Shown: piece after piece, positions 18,181-33,785 of the stretch | Position numbering within the stretch: position 1 is the stretch's first letter | How the letters are laid out: each line of letters starts with the position of its first letter | DNA from: Microcebus murinus | Taxonomy: Eukaryota > Chordata > Mammalia > Primates > Cheirogaleidae | Assembly: GCF_040939455.1 (NCBI RefSeq) | Contig: NC_134109.1 | Span: 71,887,001-71,951,000, forward strand | Length of the DNA stretch: 64,000 nt | Direction of reading: 5' to 3' | Position numbers and translations under genes: made by a program | Notes under the pieces: generated by a model | What the model was told of the DNA's origin: nothing | What the model saw: only the letters and a program-made list of their open reading frames with translations | Databases searched by the model: none

Positions 18181-19466
18181 TGGTTTCCTTCTGAGACAGA
18201 AGTTCCCACCTGGACCTGGACAGCTTGTGGGCCCTCCAGGGCAATGAGGTGCAGTGTTGTGTGGGGGAAGATGAGGAGGGCAGAGGCCACAGAGAGAAGG
18301 GCCCACAGTGGAAAACAGATGACCCGAGGTTTGAGGGGATGGGGCGGAAGAAGTCAGGCGGCTGTCTGGCTTTTTTCCTTCCCTTTGGGCAAACTGAGAG
18401 ATCAGGAGTGGAAGCAGGACAGTTGTGCCGTGAGGTCACAAGTCCTGAGAGGAAGTGGCAGAGAAGAGCAAGAGCCAGAGAAGACCCAGAAAAGTCATTT
18501 CTCCCTTTCAGTCCCTTTCCCCCAGAGTTTTTTAAAAATCCATTTCCCTTTTTCTTGGCCAGGGAAGGTTGTCAGATGCTTCCCCTTTCTCCTGTTCTCC
18601 ATCCTGCTTCCCCGTTCCTCGCCCCCCTTGTTTCTCTTCTCCTTTCTCCCTCATGCAGTCATTAGTTATCTACCGTGTGCCAGGCACTGCAGGAGGCATC
18701 ACGGATACAAAGGTCACTGAGCTTCTGACCAGCAGACAGACTTGGAAACAAATTCAAATTTTATAGTGAACTTGTAAGTGTGGACAAAGTCATCTGAGAA
18801 CCCAGAGGATGCAGGAGTGAACTCTGCCCAGGACGGCTTCTGTTGGGAAGGTATCATCAGATGGGTGTGCTTGGAACTGGATCTTGAAGGCTGTCCAGAA
18901 ACTCACCAGTTAGAGAAGGAGGAATGCATTCAAGATGGAAAAGAGAAGTGAATGGGACGTGCTGTGCCCTGTTTCTCCATAGCAAGGGGAAGTCGGTATT
19001 CCAGAGGTTCTCCAGAGAATTCTGCTGCTCTTGCCACCTACCTTCTTTTCTGGAGCCTTTCTGAAGATAATGGCTTGCATTGAACAGTTGTATAGTCCCT
19101 CCCACCATAGCTCCCCTAAATCTTTCCTGTCTGGTATTTTCATTTCTGCCCCCTGGGCAGCTCAGAGAAAAGAAGAGTCAGTTCTTTGTGCAGGTCAATT
19201 GTCCATTACCATTGTCTCTTTCAGATTTTCACACTCCTAAGGGATATACGATGGAGCCTCCCTCGCACCTTTCTTCATTCTGGTCCCAGAAGTACTTGTG
19301 TTTATTTATTTATTTATTTATTTTTTTTTGAGATTTCATTATTTTACTAAAGTTTTTTCTATATCTCTGTTTAAGTTAGACTAGGTATATAGTTGAAAAT
19401 GAGGAGGGGTAAGTAGGATATATAAGAGAAAAGAGAAGAAAGAATGATGAAGAAAGAGAAGAAGGG

Positions 19467-19815
19467 GACAGGCACGGTGGCTCACGCCTGTAATCCCAGC
19501 ACTCTGGGAGGCCGAGGCGGGCGGATAGCTCAAGGTCAGGAGTTCAAAACCAGCGTGAGCAAGAGGGAGATCCTGTCTCTACTATAAAAAAATAGAAAGA
19601 AATTAATTGGCCAACTAAAAAATATATATATATAAAAATTAGCCGGGCATGATGGCACATGCCTGTAGTCCCAGCTACTCGGGAGGCTGAGGCAGCAGGA
19701 TAGCTGAGCCCAGGAGATTGAGGTTGCTGTGAGCTAGGCTGACACCACAGCACTCACTCTAGCCTGGGCAACAAAGCAAGACTCTGTCTCAAAAAAGAAA
19801 AAAAAGAAAAGAAAG
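19467..19815 (+). repeat. Alu
   Basis: Full dimer with a long A-rich tail, next to a short (TTTA)n run at 19,303-19,322. Confidence 0.92.
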
Positions 19816-21368
19816 CGAAGAAGGAAATTAGAGGAGATGAGAAACTATAAAGCTTGGGTAAATTTCTGTGAACATTTTCTTTGTGATTTGTACCTAAAGA
19901 GAGGATTAAATAAAGGTTTCACAGTGATTAAGTTATTCTTATCTGAGCTTTTTTACTATAACAATCATTCAAAATAAAATTCCCTATAATCTGTTTTTCT
20001 TTTCTCCACCACACTACTGAAACCACTCATTCCATTGTTGCCATGACCTACTTCTTACCAAATCTAACAATTGGTGGCCATCTTCATTCTCTTTCATCTT
20101 TTTGCAGGAATTGACTGGCTTGAAAACTGGCCCTTACCCTAAATGTTTCACCTCTCCTAGCTCCAGAGGTAACACACTCTCCTAGATGGGCCTTCTCTTA
20201 TTTCTCCAATCCACAGGGGTGGCCGTAAGCCAGGTCATAGTGTCCAACGGGGTATGGCTCCATCTCAGGTGGAGCTGATAAGCAAGGACACACAGGTATG
20301 TGGTTGGGGGTGGTTGGTTGCAGAAGTTTCTGATTTTCATTATTTAGTTTTAAAATTGAGGGTAGGGTAGGAGAGAGGAGGAAGAGATTTCTGATTTGAA
20401 GCAGGACCCCAGTCAACAGTCCATTTCTCAGTGAGAGGGGACTAGATGTAGACAAGGTAGCAGCTTGGGGCCAAGCCACACAGACTGAGGGTCAGAATAG
20501 TATTCCAACCCCAGAAGGCGAGCGGAGGGAGAATCAGGAATCAGGACAGAAACCATTCATGCAGACTGCACAGCCATGCTGGGGACCTGGAAAGGCTACT
20601 TTAAGGACTGCCTAGAGGCCCAGGACTTCACTTGACTCATCAGGTAACCCTCATCTTTGGTAAAACAGATAATGAGCCAAGGCCTTTTAGATGCTCCCTG
20701 CCAGCTCCCTCCCCTTCCCTCAACCTCCTTTGTTGATGAGGGTGGAATTTCTAGTATCTGTCTCATCTCTTCAAGATTGACTCAGGTACTGGGTTGGACT
20801 GCAGGTTAATGTGTAGTACCAGTAAGTGTGTGGGACTCAACACATCCTTTGTCTCCTATGCCTGATTCTGGGTTGCATATGTTCTTTTACTTTGCTTTAT
20901 GCTCCCTGTCAGAGAGCTCACCTCTCCTCTATCTGCAACCTTGTGATTCACCTGGGTTCTAGTCTGATTGTTTTCAGCGGCCTTCACCTCCACTTAGAGG
21001 TACCACCGTCATCAATTCAGTTGCATCATGCTTTGTTGACACTATCATTTTCCTCATTTCCTAAACTTGAAGCTTTGGAATCATTTGGAGCTTATTATTC
21101 CTTATCTTTTTTCTTTACTTGACTCGTCATGTAATTTTATTTACTGAAATGAAAATGGAATTAGTCTCTTCTCCCAATATTTTCTCTGTTGAATATGGTA
21201 TATATATTATGCCCTAGACACCTGGATTGATAGCAAGATGGTTTAAAAAAAATAGAAAGACAAAAGTCATATGAAAATCCTACTAGCTGCAAAAGCAAGA
21301 ATCATTTCTTACCAAGACACATACTCCAAGCTGTAGCAGCAACAATGTCCAATCACAAGATGAAAAAC

Positions 21369-21500
21369 TGCTAGGCATGGTGGCACATGCCTGTAGTCCC
21401 AGCTACTCAGGAAGTTGAGCTGGCAAGATTGCTTGAGCCTAGGAGTTTGAGTCCACCTGGGCAAAATAGTGAGACCCTATGTCAAAAAAAAAAAAAAGAG
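21369..21500 (+). repeat. Old Alu monomer (FLAM-like)
   Basis: Single arm ending in poly-A. Confidence 0.8.
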
Positions 21501-21743
21501 AGAATGAGAAACTGCACAGATTGTTTAATAGAATTATGGAATGAAGAGATTTTGGAGGTTATATAATTCAAATCTCTCTTTACACAGGGTATGACATAAA
21601 AGTATGTGGTACACAGTCTAGATAATGAAGAGGAAGGCTTTCATTAGAGTAGTCTCTCATACAGAAGGACCAAAAGGCTGGTTAGGACAAACATTACAGA
21701 GCAGGTCTATAGACAGGACAGTCATAATTACTCTTAGAGGATC

Positions 21744-22107
21744 ACAGACTAGATTCTTTTTTCTTTCTTTTTTTTGAGACACAGTCTCACTCTGTTCCCC
21801 TGGCTAGAGTGCTGTGGTGTCAGCCTCGCTCACAGCAACCTCAAACTCCTGGGCTCAAGCGATCCTCCTGCCTCAACCTCCCAAGTAGCTGGGACTACAG
21901 GCATGTGCTACCATGTCTGGCTAATTTTTTCTATATATATTTTTAGTTGGCCAATTAATTTCTTTCTATTTTCAGTAGAGACGGGGTCTCACTCTTGCTC
22001 AGGCTAGTTCCAAACTCCTGACCTTGAGTGATCCTCCAGCCTCGGCCTCCCAGAGTGCTAGGATTATAGGCATGAGCCACCATGCCCAGCCCACAGACTA
22101 GATTCTA
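21744..22107 (-). repeat. Alu with target duplication
   Basis: Full dimer flanked by CACAGACTAGATTCT. Confidence 0.93.
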
Positions 22108-22203
22108 AATCCTGGCTAATCCCTGGGATCAAGGAGTTTTAGGTGAAAAAGTGTGAATTTATCACCGCTCCTGGTAAAATGACTACCAAAAAGATTATGT
22201 GTA

Positions 22204-22245
22204 GATATACACATATATATATATATACATACATACATATATATC
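22204..22245. repeat. (TA)n / (CATA)n microsatellite
   Basis: Alternating ta and cata units. Confidence 0.9.
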
Positions 22246-22919
22246 ATTAGTGGTGAGATTATAGTCTTTTTTTCCTCTGAGAGATAGATGTTCGTGCTAT
22301 TGTTACCATAGGTTTTTTTAGAATATAATAATCTATATTAGAATAATGAAAAAAAATATAGCTTTGAAAGCATACTGAGTTAGAATCAGTAACTTGAGTT
22401 CAAGTCTCAATTCAGCTGCTGCCTTGGTAAGTAAGTCCCTTAATCAGCTTGAATTCCAGTGTCTTCTCCCACAAAATAAGCATGATAACTGTACCATAAA
22501 TGCCATAGTGTTATTATAGTGCATGAGCCCAAGAGCTTGGGGTAGTCCTAAGGACCTCTAGTCACTTTTGGAAAAGTGTGCCTTGGTCATCTGTAAATCA
22601 AGTTCCCAGGCCATATCTTTTTAGATTAGAGAGCTAAATGATGCCAAATAAGGAGGCCAGAGTACTGTAACGACAGGTCCCTGAGACCGTGAACGCCATA
22701 CAGAGGGTTACAAGCTACTCCAACCTAATGTTGCTCCTGAGTGAGTTCATCAGGACTCCAACTGAGGCCAAGACATCTAGGGGGCTGGAGGTCCTCTAAC
22801 TACATAGCAGCTTGACTCATAATCAGATAGGCAATCTGAGCCTTACTGTATACTTTTCAAGCAAACTGTCACTGACAAAAGCCAACTCTCTTGCCAGAGT
22901 AAGAACTACTTATTTTAGA

Positions 22920-23115
22920 TTATAGCTGACATTGTTTGTGCTTGCTAAGTCCTTTATGTACATTATCTTCTTTGAATGCCAAAACAATCCATAAAAAGTG
23001 AGTGCTATTATTATTCCCATTTTATAGATGACCAAACTGAAGCTTAGAGGAGTTAAGTAATTCACCCAAAGTAACACAGTGTGTGAATGTTGAGCATGTA
23101 TTTAAGCTGGTAAAA
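22920..23115 (+). repeat. MIR element
   Basis: Contains the MIR core 'cccattttatagatgaccaaactgaagcttagagg' type passage. Confidence 0.75.
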
Positions 23116-23552
23116 GTTTAGATACTTGTACCAGTATTCCAGAGCCTTATTTTGCCACTTCCCTAATATATTAATAGATTCATCTCCACTGGGTGGTAGG
23201 CTTCATCCATGAAACTCATACTTGGACTCTACAAGTGGGAGCAATTAGTGGCGATAAGTGCCACTGGAGGCTTAGAGACCTGATCTTGAGGAATCTAACA
23301 TCCAATTTCTATAACATGCACTAGCTGTGAATTTCAAAGAAGCTCAGCTAGAGCAAGGCATAGTGTGTTCTTCTTTCCAACAGTCTGTTTCATTTATTAG
23401 GATGTTGAGCTAGGGATTGTTTGGAGAATGATACATGGTGTGAGACTTTTCAAATGGAGAGCCTTGTCTAATCTTTTTACCACATCAGCATCATCTGATC
23501 TTACTGCAGACGCAAGGACCAGTCTCTGGCCCCCATTCAGGGTATATGAGAT

Positions 23553-23887
<335 letters not shown>

Positions 23888-24469
23888 CCAAATGAGTTTT
23901 AAACAGGAGTTATTTAGTGCAAATACCCTTTAACAAGGGGCCCAAGGGGACATGGAAATCAACATTAAATTTTTATACAAAAGACAGAAGAATATATGGA
24001 AATAATGTACTAAATCTGTTGATTATTTTATATTTAGACCTCTTCTCAATACTCTGTAGGCTGAGAAACAGGATTATTTCCCTGGATACAAAGACCAGAT
24101 ACTATAGCATAAGGTTAGTAAGAAGTGCTGAACCTTATAAATCACCACAATGTTTCCTTGGATTTGTTGACCCTAACTCTGGGGCTGTACAGCTATTAGG
24201 GAAACATGACATCACCGCATATATCCGAGGGGTTGATTTGGATGTTGATTAATTCGACAATACCAATTAATAAATATTTGTTGAATGAATGATGAGGAAT
24301 ATAACTAACTCCAGTAAATATGAGTCTCCTTGTCCAGGTAGAGTTGCTTACCACATAGGTCAACATCCACCTCAGCTAGCCTATTTCCCAAGATGAATAA
24401 TTCCAACAAATGGAACTTGTGCCAGTGTGTTAGGAATTAGGTGATTTAAAAAGTTTAAGAAAGCTGAGC

Positions 24470-24768
<299 letters not shown>

Positions 24769-26761
24769 AGTTTAAGAGGAGTGCGATGACCACAGAGTAT
24801 CCTGATGTAAACTTGCCTAAAAGTTCACAGGCCTCGTGTACTGTTTATCTACCTAAAACTTAATGACTTAAAACAGCAACAATCTTATTATATCTCACAA
24901 TTTTATGTGTCATTGGTTTCATTAAACTTAGGCAGAGTTCAGCTAGATGATTCTTTCTGTTCCAAATGTCATTGATAGAAGTTATTTGGTGATAGTCAAG
25001 TAGTAGATGGGCTGGTCTGGAGGGCTGAAGACAGCTTCTTTCATATGGCTGGTGGCCTGGTGGGGATGGCTGGAAGGCTGAGCTCAGACTGTTAACTGCA
25101 GCACCTATATGTGGCCTCTTCAGTGTGGCAGTCTCAGGGTAGTTGGACTCATTTGGCAGCTCAGGGCTTCCCAAGTATTCAGAGTCCCAGGTAGAAGGTG
25201 CAAGGTTCCTTTGACCTGCCCTCAGAAGTTCCAGATTGCAACTTCTACCACATCATATTGGTCGAGCAAGTCACTAGGTCAGCCCAGATTCAAGAAGTAA
25301 GGAATCAGACTCCTCTTCTCAATGGGAGGAGAAGTAGTGAATTTGTGACCTACTTTTATCTACCATACCTGCTAAGGGAGACTAGTCAGTGGGGAATGTC
25401 CCTTGAAGAAAAATGAAGAAAGATATCGGTAAATGTCAACAGATGAGACAAAATGCAGGGTTGTTCTGAGTCAGAAAGGAGAAGGCACCAAGGTTCTTGT
25501 AATCTACTGATTGGCTTCTGCTGCATTCAGATGCCCCAGAATGGCTTGTCTGGGGTACCAAGCTCTACCCGTAAGTGCATGCTTGTCCATATCTCACAAT
25601 TTGTGTTATGCTTTCAAGTTGGTGGTGGTTAAATTAAACAGAAACACATACTGTGAATCTAGTAACAAACTACAGACATGATCCCTGAAAGTATAGTCTT
25701 TCATACTGTGAATATAAAGGTAATTATTCACAAAGGAGAAAAAAAAAATCAGGTAAAACCAAAGGCCCTTCCACTCCCCACTGGCTCACTTCCCTTGCAG
25801 CTTCTTATCAGAGGCCTGCCCTTCCCAGTTCAAAGTCCACCTCCTCCAAGGAAGTTGCTTGAGATCCATAACCCCACCCATATAACCTTAGTCTTTGTAA
25901 TTTCTGCATGTTTCTGTCTCTATGAGACCACGAAACCGTGAGAAGAAGGCATGTTTTGTACATTCTACCCAGGTACTAACACTATCCTTTGCACTTGATA
26001 GGTGCCTAGCAGATGTTTGTTGAATCAAAGTGGATAAGGACAATGAGTGGCACTAGGACTGATCGGAAGTGAGCAATTTTAATAGGTATTAGGGCCCTTC
26101 CTAAAAGGGCTTCCTTCCAAAGACTGAAGGGATGGCCCTCCTTTGTCCCGAGACACATCAGTCTGGATACTATACCCATCAGTTAGTTATCACAGCTCAA
26201 TGCCACTGATCAACAATTAGGGGTGTAGGCTGTACATGGAGGAGAAAGTAAATGGTCCTCTAAGAACTCATAAATAAGATAGTTCTGTGAGAGCTAAATG
26301 AGTTTAGTCTAGTGGGAAATGGCACAATGTCTTCTCAGCTCTGGTATAGTTATCCGATTGGTAAAACTCCTGATTTAATCAAATGATAGTACTCTGAAGA
26401 AAGATTATGTCAACTCGAGGGAGTGTCTAGCTAGGAAAGCGGGACTCAAAAAAGCAAATATTGGCAATGTGCATTTAGCGCTGTCCATAGGAATGATAGG
26501 CTGAATTTGGACTTTATGAACATTTTGCCAGTTGAAGGGTTTTTTTCTCTTTTGTGAGGTAGAGATAGTTTATCTGGTTCTTCCCAAACCCAGCTGCAAT
26601 ATCCTTTAAAGATCGTTCAGTAGCTGTCTGGTTGGACAAGAACCTCAGAATTCAGCCAAATTTTAAATTTATACATATGCAATTCAGGTGTAGCAGGTAT
26701 ATTCCTTAATGAACTGCAATGTGGTAGATAGTAACTGTCTCTCCTGTTAAAGGAATCATTC

Positions 26762-27195
26762 TAGACCAATGGTTTCCAAAATATGGTTATCAGATCAGAG
26801 ATCAGAGTCACCATTACCTGAGAACTTGCTGGAAATGCAGATTCTTGGGTCCCATCCAAGACCACTGAATCAGAAATTTTCAAGGGGGATGAGCAACAAT
26901 CTTAGTTTTAATCATGGGTTCTTAAACTTAAGCATGTATCAAAATCACCTGGAGAACTTGTTAAAACACAGATTGCTGGGCCCCAACCCCAGTGTTTGAA
27001 ATGCAGACACATAGGCCCTACCCCACTTGTCTAGATTAGTGCTTCTTGAACTTTAATGTGAGTGGAAATAATCTGGGAATATTATTAAAATTAAAGATTC
27101 TGATTTAGTAAGTCTGGGGTAGGGCCTGAGATTCTGCATTTCTAACAAGGTGATGCTGATTAGCAAGACCCTGGGGCAGAGGTTCACAAACTTGG
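26762..27195. repeat. Cluster of two or three MER5-like (hAT-Charlie) relics
   Basis: Consecutive units each show 'tcaaactt/tggtttccaaa', 'cacctggagaactt', 'acagattgctgggccccaac' and 'tctgatttagta' type passages of MER5. Confidence 0.7.
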
Positions 27196-27214
27196 CTGCA
27201 TATTAGTATCACCT

Positions 27215-27560
27215 GATGTCTTATTCAGTTTGTGCTGCTATAACAAAATACCCAAGACAGGGTAATTTATAAATAATAATAAATAAATAAGTAAATAATA
27301 GGAATTTATTTCTCTGGAGGCTGGGAAGTCTAAGGTCAAGGTGAACATCAAGGTGCTGGCATTTGGCAACTGGTGAGGGCCTTCCTGCCACTTCCTCACA
27401 TGACAGAAAGTGGAAGGGGAAAAAAGGGGGAATAGCTGGTTCCCTTCAGCCCTTTTACAAGGTCACTGATCCCATTCATTCATGAGGAGTTTCCTCCTCT
27501 TAATACTATCACATTGTATATTGTTTCAACATATAAATTTGGGAACATGAACTAAAATAA
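27215..27560. repeat. Old interspersed repeat, copy 1, family not assigned
   Basis: Reads 'gtgctgctataacaaaatac ... ggaggctgggaagtc ... aaggtgctggc', a framework also found at 30.62-30.97 kb. Confidence 0.55.
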
Positions 27561-28151
27561 AATCCTAAGCCCTCTCGTTAACTGAACAGACCCCCTGTTG
27601 GCTAAAAGGACCCCAGATATTTGAGTTACATATTTGGTGTCAGTCAAAAAAATATATAAATAAAAAAGATAAAAGGACCCTAGAGAAACCTTAAAACTGA
27701 ATTCCCAGCTATGATAGGATGGGAGGTCAGACATGCCTCATTGTACCCCCTCCCTTACTAACAGCCATCAGGCTTTCTTCCCTAAGGGCTAAATAGAAAC
27801 CAATCTCATGGTCCACTCTTCTCTTTTTGTGGTTTCAGCACTACAACTGACCAGCATTCTTTCCTGATAAGAGACCACAAACCATGGAGTGGTTCTAACC
27901 AGTCTATGGAGTATACACAGTCAGAGATTTCATATCTGCTTCACATTTTGACATCAGAGGGCCTAAAGTTCTACCCTTGGATAATGCTAAGGTTGCCACT
28001 TTCTGAACATGGGTCTTCCCAAAGAGCATGAGGCTCAATTGTGCATGTGCATATTTCTTCTTTCATAAATATTCATACCCTTCCTATAGTTTGTTAAATA
28101 TGTATATTTGGGCACCCTGCTCTGCATAAATTTCTGTTCCCTGTTCCCTCA

Positions 28152-28516
<365 letters not shown>

Positions 28517-28639
28517 CTTTTGGCTCTGCTTCCCATACTGTTAGAATCATCATCTACATCTGCAACCCTTTATGAGAAATAAAGCTCCATTTCCAAATTT
28601 ATGAACCTTGTCATTTCTTCAGTCCATAGGGAACACATT

Positions 28640-28800
28640 CAGATCATAGCTCCTGAGAAACTTCAAAACTACTGATGTCTGGGTCCTACTCTGGGTGATT
28701 GTGATTTAATTGGTCTAAGGTATAGCCTGGGCTTTGGAATTTCTTAAAGGTCTCCTGGTGGTTCCAATGTGCAGACCTTGCTGGCTTTGAATTTCTTTGC
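28640..28800. repeat. MER5/Charlie-like relic
   Basis: Diverged 'gggtcctactctgggtgattgtgatttaattggtct' type sequence. Confidence 0.45.
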
Positions 28801-30616
28801 TGCTGAAGGTAACCAGAAAGTAAGCACTAGATCTTCACAATCAGGAAGCCATCACCAGTTAACATTTGTGGACCCAAAATAAGTGACTGGGGCAAAAATC
28901 TCATTCAATGGAGATTTAGTAAGTATAAATTGAGGGCACACCCAGGAAAAACAGAAACTATAGACAAAGCTGTGGCTGTTTTTCTGAAGGGGAATTTGGA
29001 AGTGTCAGTATTTGAAGGCATACAGAAAAAAAAGGTGTGAGGGGTGGGCAGGAGACAAAATGATTACATTCTTGTGAGCGCTAGAAAAAATCTACATTTT
29101 ACATAAGGTGAATGTTAGAAGAGAAAAAGGGAGTGAAGGAAGCATCCATCAATTATGTAGATGTTCCTATAGGTGAAAGAATGTCTATCTCATTTCTGTT
29201 CTGCACCTGTGAAGATAAACTTATAATTCATTATTAGTGTGAAACCAAACAGACTTTAGTTTTAGGAGCTAGATGTAGCCTGCAGACTGTAAGCTACAAT
29301 TTGCATGCCCTTGCTTATGGGAAGCCAGCAAGGAATTCCCTTAATGAATGATCTGTGAGGCTAGTTCTTCACAGGTGCCTGAGGCTTTTACTTGCTCTTT
29401 TGCATAAGGAATTGGGGGGTGGTCCTGAGATTTTTATTTTTTCACACATCCTTCCTATATCACCAGTCTTCTCAATACTTCAATACTTATTGGACTTCTT
29501 GGACTTCAATACTTATTGGAGATACTTCAGTGCTTATTGGACTATGATGTAAGTGTTTGCATATGCTGTTCTTTCACTGGTAGGGCAGGTGTTTCCCACA
29601 GAGAGCTATAGGGAAGGAGGCTCTGAGGTTGGGACAATTACCTAAGATATACTCCAAGGGGAGGAGGCCTTATGGACTTAGTCTTCAGAAGGAAGGCCCT
29701 ATGCAAACTCCTCTCATCTCTTCTTCAATATGCCTCACTCTTATCACCTTGCATAGCCTTTTCTTTCAGATTTCCTAGCTCTTGTGTTTTTTCACCAAAT
29801 TCTTCTTTTCCCTACAGACAGACCTCCAATGGTGGTTTTTAATGTGGGTTGTACTGCCCCCTAAGGTGTGGGGAGGTTTTGTTGCTTGTTTTTGGCTTTC
29901 ACAATAATTAATTAGGATTATTTTAGGCATTTAAGTGGTAGGGCTCAGGATAGTTAGACATTCAGCAACTGTTCGGGGCACTCCCTCACATACAATCAGG
30001 GACATTCTGCATCTTTGACTTTGAATAACTTACCAGTCATTCATGTAGCTGAAAATCCATTGTAATTTGGATCTAAATTTATTTTAAATATAAACATAAG
30101 GTGTTTTATGTATAGTTCTAATACACACTGAACTTTTCAGGAATGCAACTCCGCTGAAAATCATGGGATGACCATAGCTTGTTTTATTAAAAAATCTTCC
30201 AAAAGTTATTTATCATTTTGGAAAATCATGTAACTCTGTTTGTGGTATTTGAAACATACTATGTTACTCAACATACTACATTACTCAAATAAGTAACTCT
30301 GTGGTATTTGAATTACCATTATAACATGACTGTATCATTCTGAATTTGTAGGTGTTCCATTCAAGGTGATATATATCGAGATACAAGCATGTGAATACCA
30401 CATTGTGTCTTCTTGGATGCTATGCCCAAGGATTTACATATCTACAAACACACAGCATTTAAATATAAATCACCTTCCTTCTATAATACTATTCCTTTAT
30501 ATCTCTTAAGAACATTTTATTAATTTTTAAATTGTGTGTGGAGGTTAAGTTACATTATTTATGAATTACATATCAGGATAATAAAAAACATTAAAATATT
30601 TGTTATAAAAAAGGAG

Positions 30617-30970
30617 TGTTTTAGTTCAGGTTGCTATAACAAATTACCATAGACTAAACATTTATTTCTACAGTTATAGAGGCTAGAAGTCCAAGATGAG
30701 GGTGCCAGCATGGTCTGGTTCTGATGAGGGCCCTCTTTTGGGTTGCAGGTGGCTGATTTCTTCTTGTGTCCTTACATGGTGGAGAAAGTGTAGCTAGCTC
30801 TCCTATTTCTCCTCACAAGGCCACTAATCCTATTTATGCGGACCCCACCCTTATAACCTAATTACCTCCCAAGGATCCCACCTCCAAATACCAACACATA
30901 GCGATTAGGGTTTCAATATATACATTTTTTTGGGGGGGGGGGACACAAACATAAAGTCCATTGCAAGAAG
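30617..30970. repeat. Old interspersed repeat, copy 2, family not assigned
   Basis: Same framework as 27.2 kb, ending with a G run and 'acacaaacataaagtccattgca'. Confidence 0.55.
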
Positions 30971-31589
30971 TGTTGGGACTGATAGAGTATGTGGTAATGG
31001 AGGCTTCTAAGGAAGGAAGGTGGGAGCTGGCTCAGTTAATAGAGAAGACAGGATGCCCTCAATTCTAAGCTGAAGCTCATAATAAATGTGCTCAGGTAAT
31101 AAACCTGAGACTCTAGGGTACCTCTCTAAGTAAAGTAATAATATTTTCTAGACGACAGCTAATCTGTTTTACATAAGGAAAGCGTATTTCTTCCTCTACT
31201 GTCTATTTGATCCTGCTGTTTATGAAATGGCACTCACATTATCATCCTAAGGGTCAACTGTCTATTTCCTGAGCCTGGTTCCATCTCCACAGAAAAGCTT
31301 CTGCATTAGCCAATCAGGATGGTTCCAGATAGATTCTTTGTGATCCATAGATCTCTCTTCGGATCCACGGGAGCGGAGGGGCTTGCTCTCAGTTTACCCA
31401 GCTTTAATTGTTTGATGTCTGCACTTGGTTACAGGCCATTGCTTTGAATTTTCAGCCTCCTTTAAATTCTATATGCCCAAAGGAACTTTAGGACGAGATA
31501 AGAGTCCAACTATCTCTGATACCAGGAAAAAGGTGTAATAACTTTTGGCCGCGAACATGCCAAAATCTTTTTCAAGAAATGATATCTGG

Positions 31590-31918
<329 letters not shown>

Positions 31919-32039
31919 TTAGCAAAAGAGAAGAGTAATTTGGTAGAGCGGGAAGCCTGAAGGACTGAAGAAAAGAGAACCAAGGAGGGCAAAAGGAAAA
32001 GAAAAACAACAACAAATTAAACTCAGGCACCAGGAAAGG

Positions 32040-32300
32040 CGGCTCTGGGCATTCGCTTGGCCACTTCCGCGGCCCCGCCTGGCCCTCGGCTGCCCGCCAG
32101 CCCCGCCCGGCCTGCGCGTCTCCTCCCCGCGGCCCGGCTCCTCCTCCGGCTGCCACTCTGTCCCCTGGCAGAGCCCAGGGCCGGGTTCTGCTTCCTGCTG
32201 CCGAGAACTCGGAAGCCCCCCGCCAAGCGGCCCCCGCTCGTCGTCGGGGCAGGGTCCGAGCGAGCGCAGGTAGAGCTTGCCCTGGCCCCGGGGCCAGGCC
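32040..32300 (+). promoter_or_regulatory. TEP1: CpG-rich promoter and non-coding exon 1 of TEP1
   Basis: A sharply GC- and CpG-rich segment in AT-richer surroundings, with several CCCCGCC-type GC boxes and ETS-like CTTCCG/CGGAAG sites (for example near 32,065 and 32,208). A donor GCGCAG|GTAGAG at 32269/32270 would end a non-coding first exon, which joins the ATG exon 2.4 kb downstream. The transcription start cannot be fixed from sequence. Confidence 0.7.
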
Positions 32301-33785
32301 GCTGGGCCGGAAGCTGAGAGCAGGTGGGAAGGGCCCCGCGGGCCAGTTAGGAAGCAGCGGAGACTCGGTGGAGCACGAGCCTGGGTGGGGGTGCATCCGC
32401 CCCCTCCTCCACGCCCCTCTGGGAGGGCAGAGTGTGTGAAAAAGAAGGTGAGAAAGGGGGAGAAGGCTGAGGGAAAAGGAGGGACAGAGGGACACAGGAA
32501 GAGATACCTAGTGAGAATCTGGTCCCTCTTACTTCCCTGCCCTAGATGCTTGTTGGAAGGGGAGAGTAGCTGCCACCAGCAAACTGTAGCATGAGCAGTG
32601 TTCCTAATACAGAGACCCGAGGTGTGTTTGCTAGGCGGGACTGTCATACTGCCACTTAAAAGAGAGGTGGGATTAACGTGCTAACCCGGCAAGGTCTCCA
32701 AGATATTCTAAGTGCAGAATAGCTTCTACAGTATCATCCTGTTTGTGTAAAGCAAAAGTGGTGGTGGTGGAGGAGGTATATATGTATTCATGCATAGAAA
32801 GCGTCTGAAACTTATTATAAAACTATTAGCAATGGTTATCTCTAGAGAAGGGCAAAAAAAAAAAATTAACTGTCCTTATTTTTCTGTTACCTTACTTTTT
32901 GAGACTTCTTTTTTTTTCAATCCTGAGTCAATTCTCAGATTCCCCACTCTGTTCCTTGGGGACTTGTATATTGCAGACATAAGGAAAGTGTACAAGGTAC
33001 ATCAGTCTTGATGTGTTTGTCCAGGGAGATACTGTTGTCTTTTCTGGTCCTGGATGGTTAGTCCATTCAAGCCTTCTTGCAAGTCATCTAAATTCCTGTC
33101 CATAAGCTCATTCACACTAAGGTTTAAAGTGGTTGGTTTACCAGGATGACTCCTGAAATATTTAAATGTGAATGGGAAATAAGCCTTTGTCCAAAAAAAT
33201 AAGCAAATGCCTTCCTAATGGTATAATTCAAGCATTCTGTCAGGTGGAGGTTCTTAATTTGCAGTTGATGGAGATCTTGGGAGATCCATGAATGGGCTCC
33301 ATGGACTCCCTAAAATTTGAGTGCAAAACAGTATATGCTACTGGCGGGTTTTTGTGTGTGAAAAAGCTCCATAGCTTTTACCAGATTCTCAAAAGCCTCT
33401 GACCCCCACTAACTAGGAATTGTAGAAACAATGGTGAACAAGTCTAAAAGGGTCTCTGTCCTCAGGAACTTACAGTCTAGTGGGAAAAAGACAAACAGAT
33501 GATGTACTCTTATGTGTGATAGGGGAAGTATGAGTGTTGTGAGAACAAGGACAAGATCACCTAAACCAGACTGGGGACTGGGTGTCAGCAAAGGCTTCTT
33601 GGAGGAATTGACTATGAAACTGAGGCCTCAGAGTGAGAGGAAAGTGGAGCTTGGCCTTATAAAGGAGGGTTGGAGAAGGGGTGGTGGCCGTTGAAGGAGG
33701 AGTCTCCCAGGGATCTGCCTGTGCAAAGGTCCAGAGTGAAGAGATATGTCAGCAATTCATAAGCTGAAAAGAATTTGTGTTGTTG

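Noticed and set aside
23917..24252. 111-codon frame in the intergenic region
   Set aside because: No recognisable domain, no promoter or splice context, AT-rich codons and flanking old repeats.
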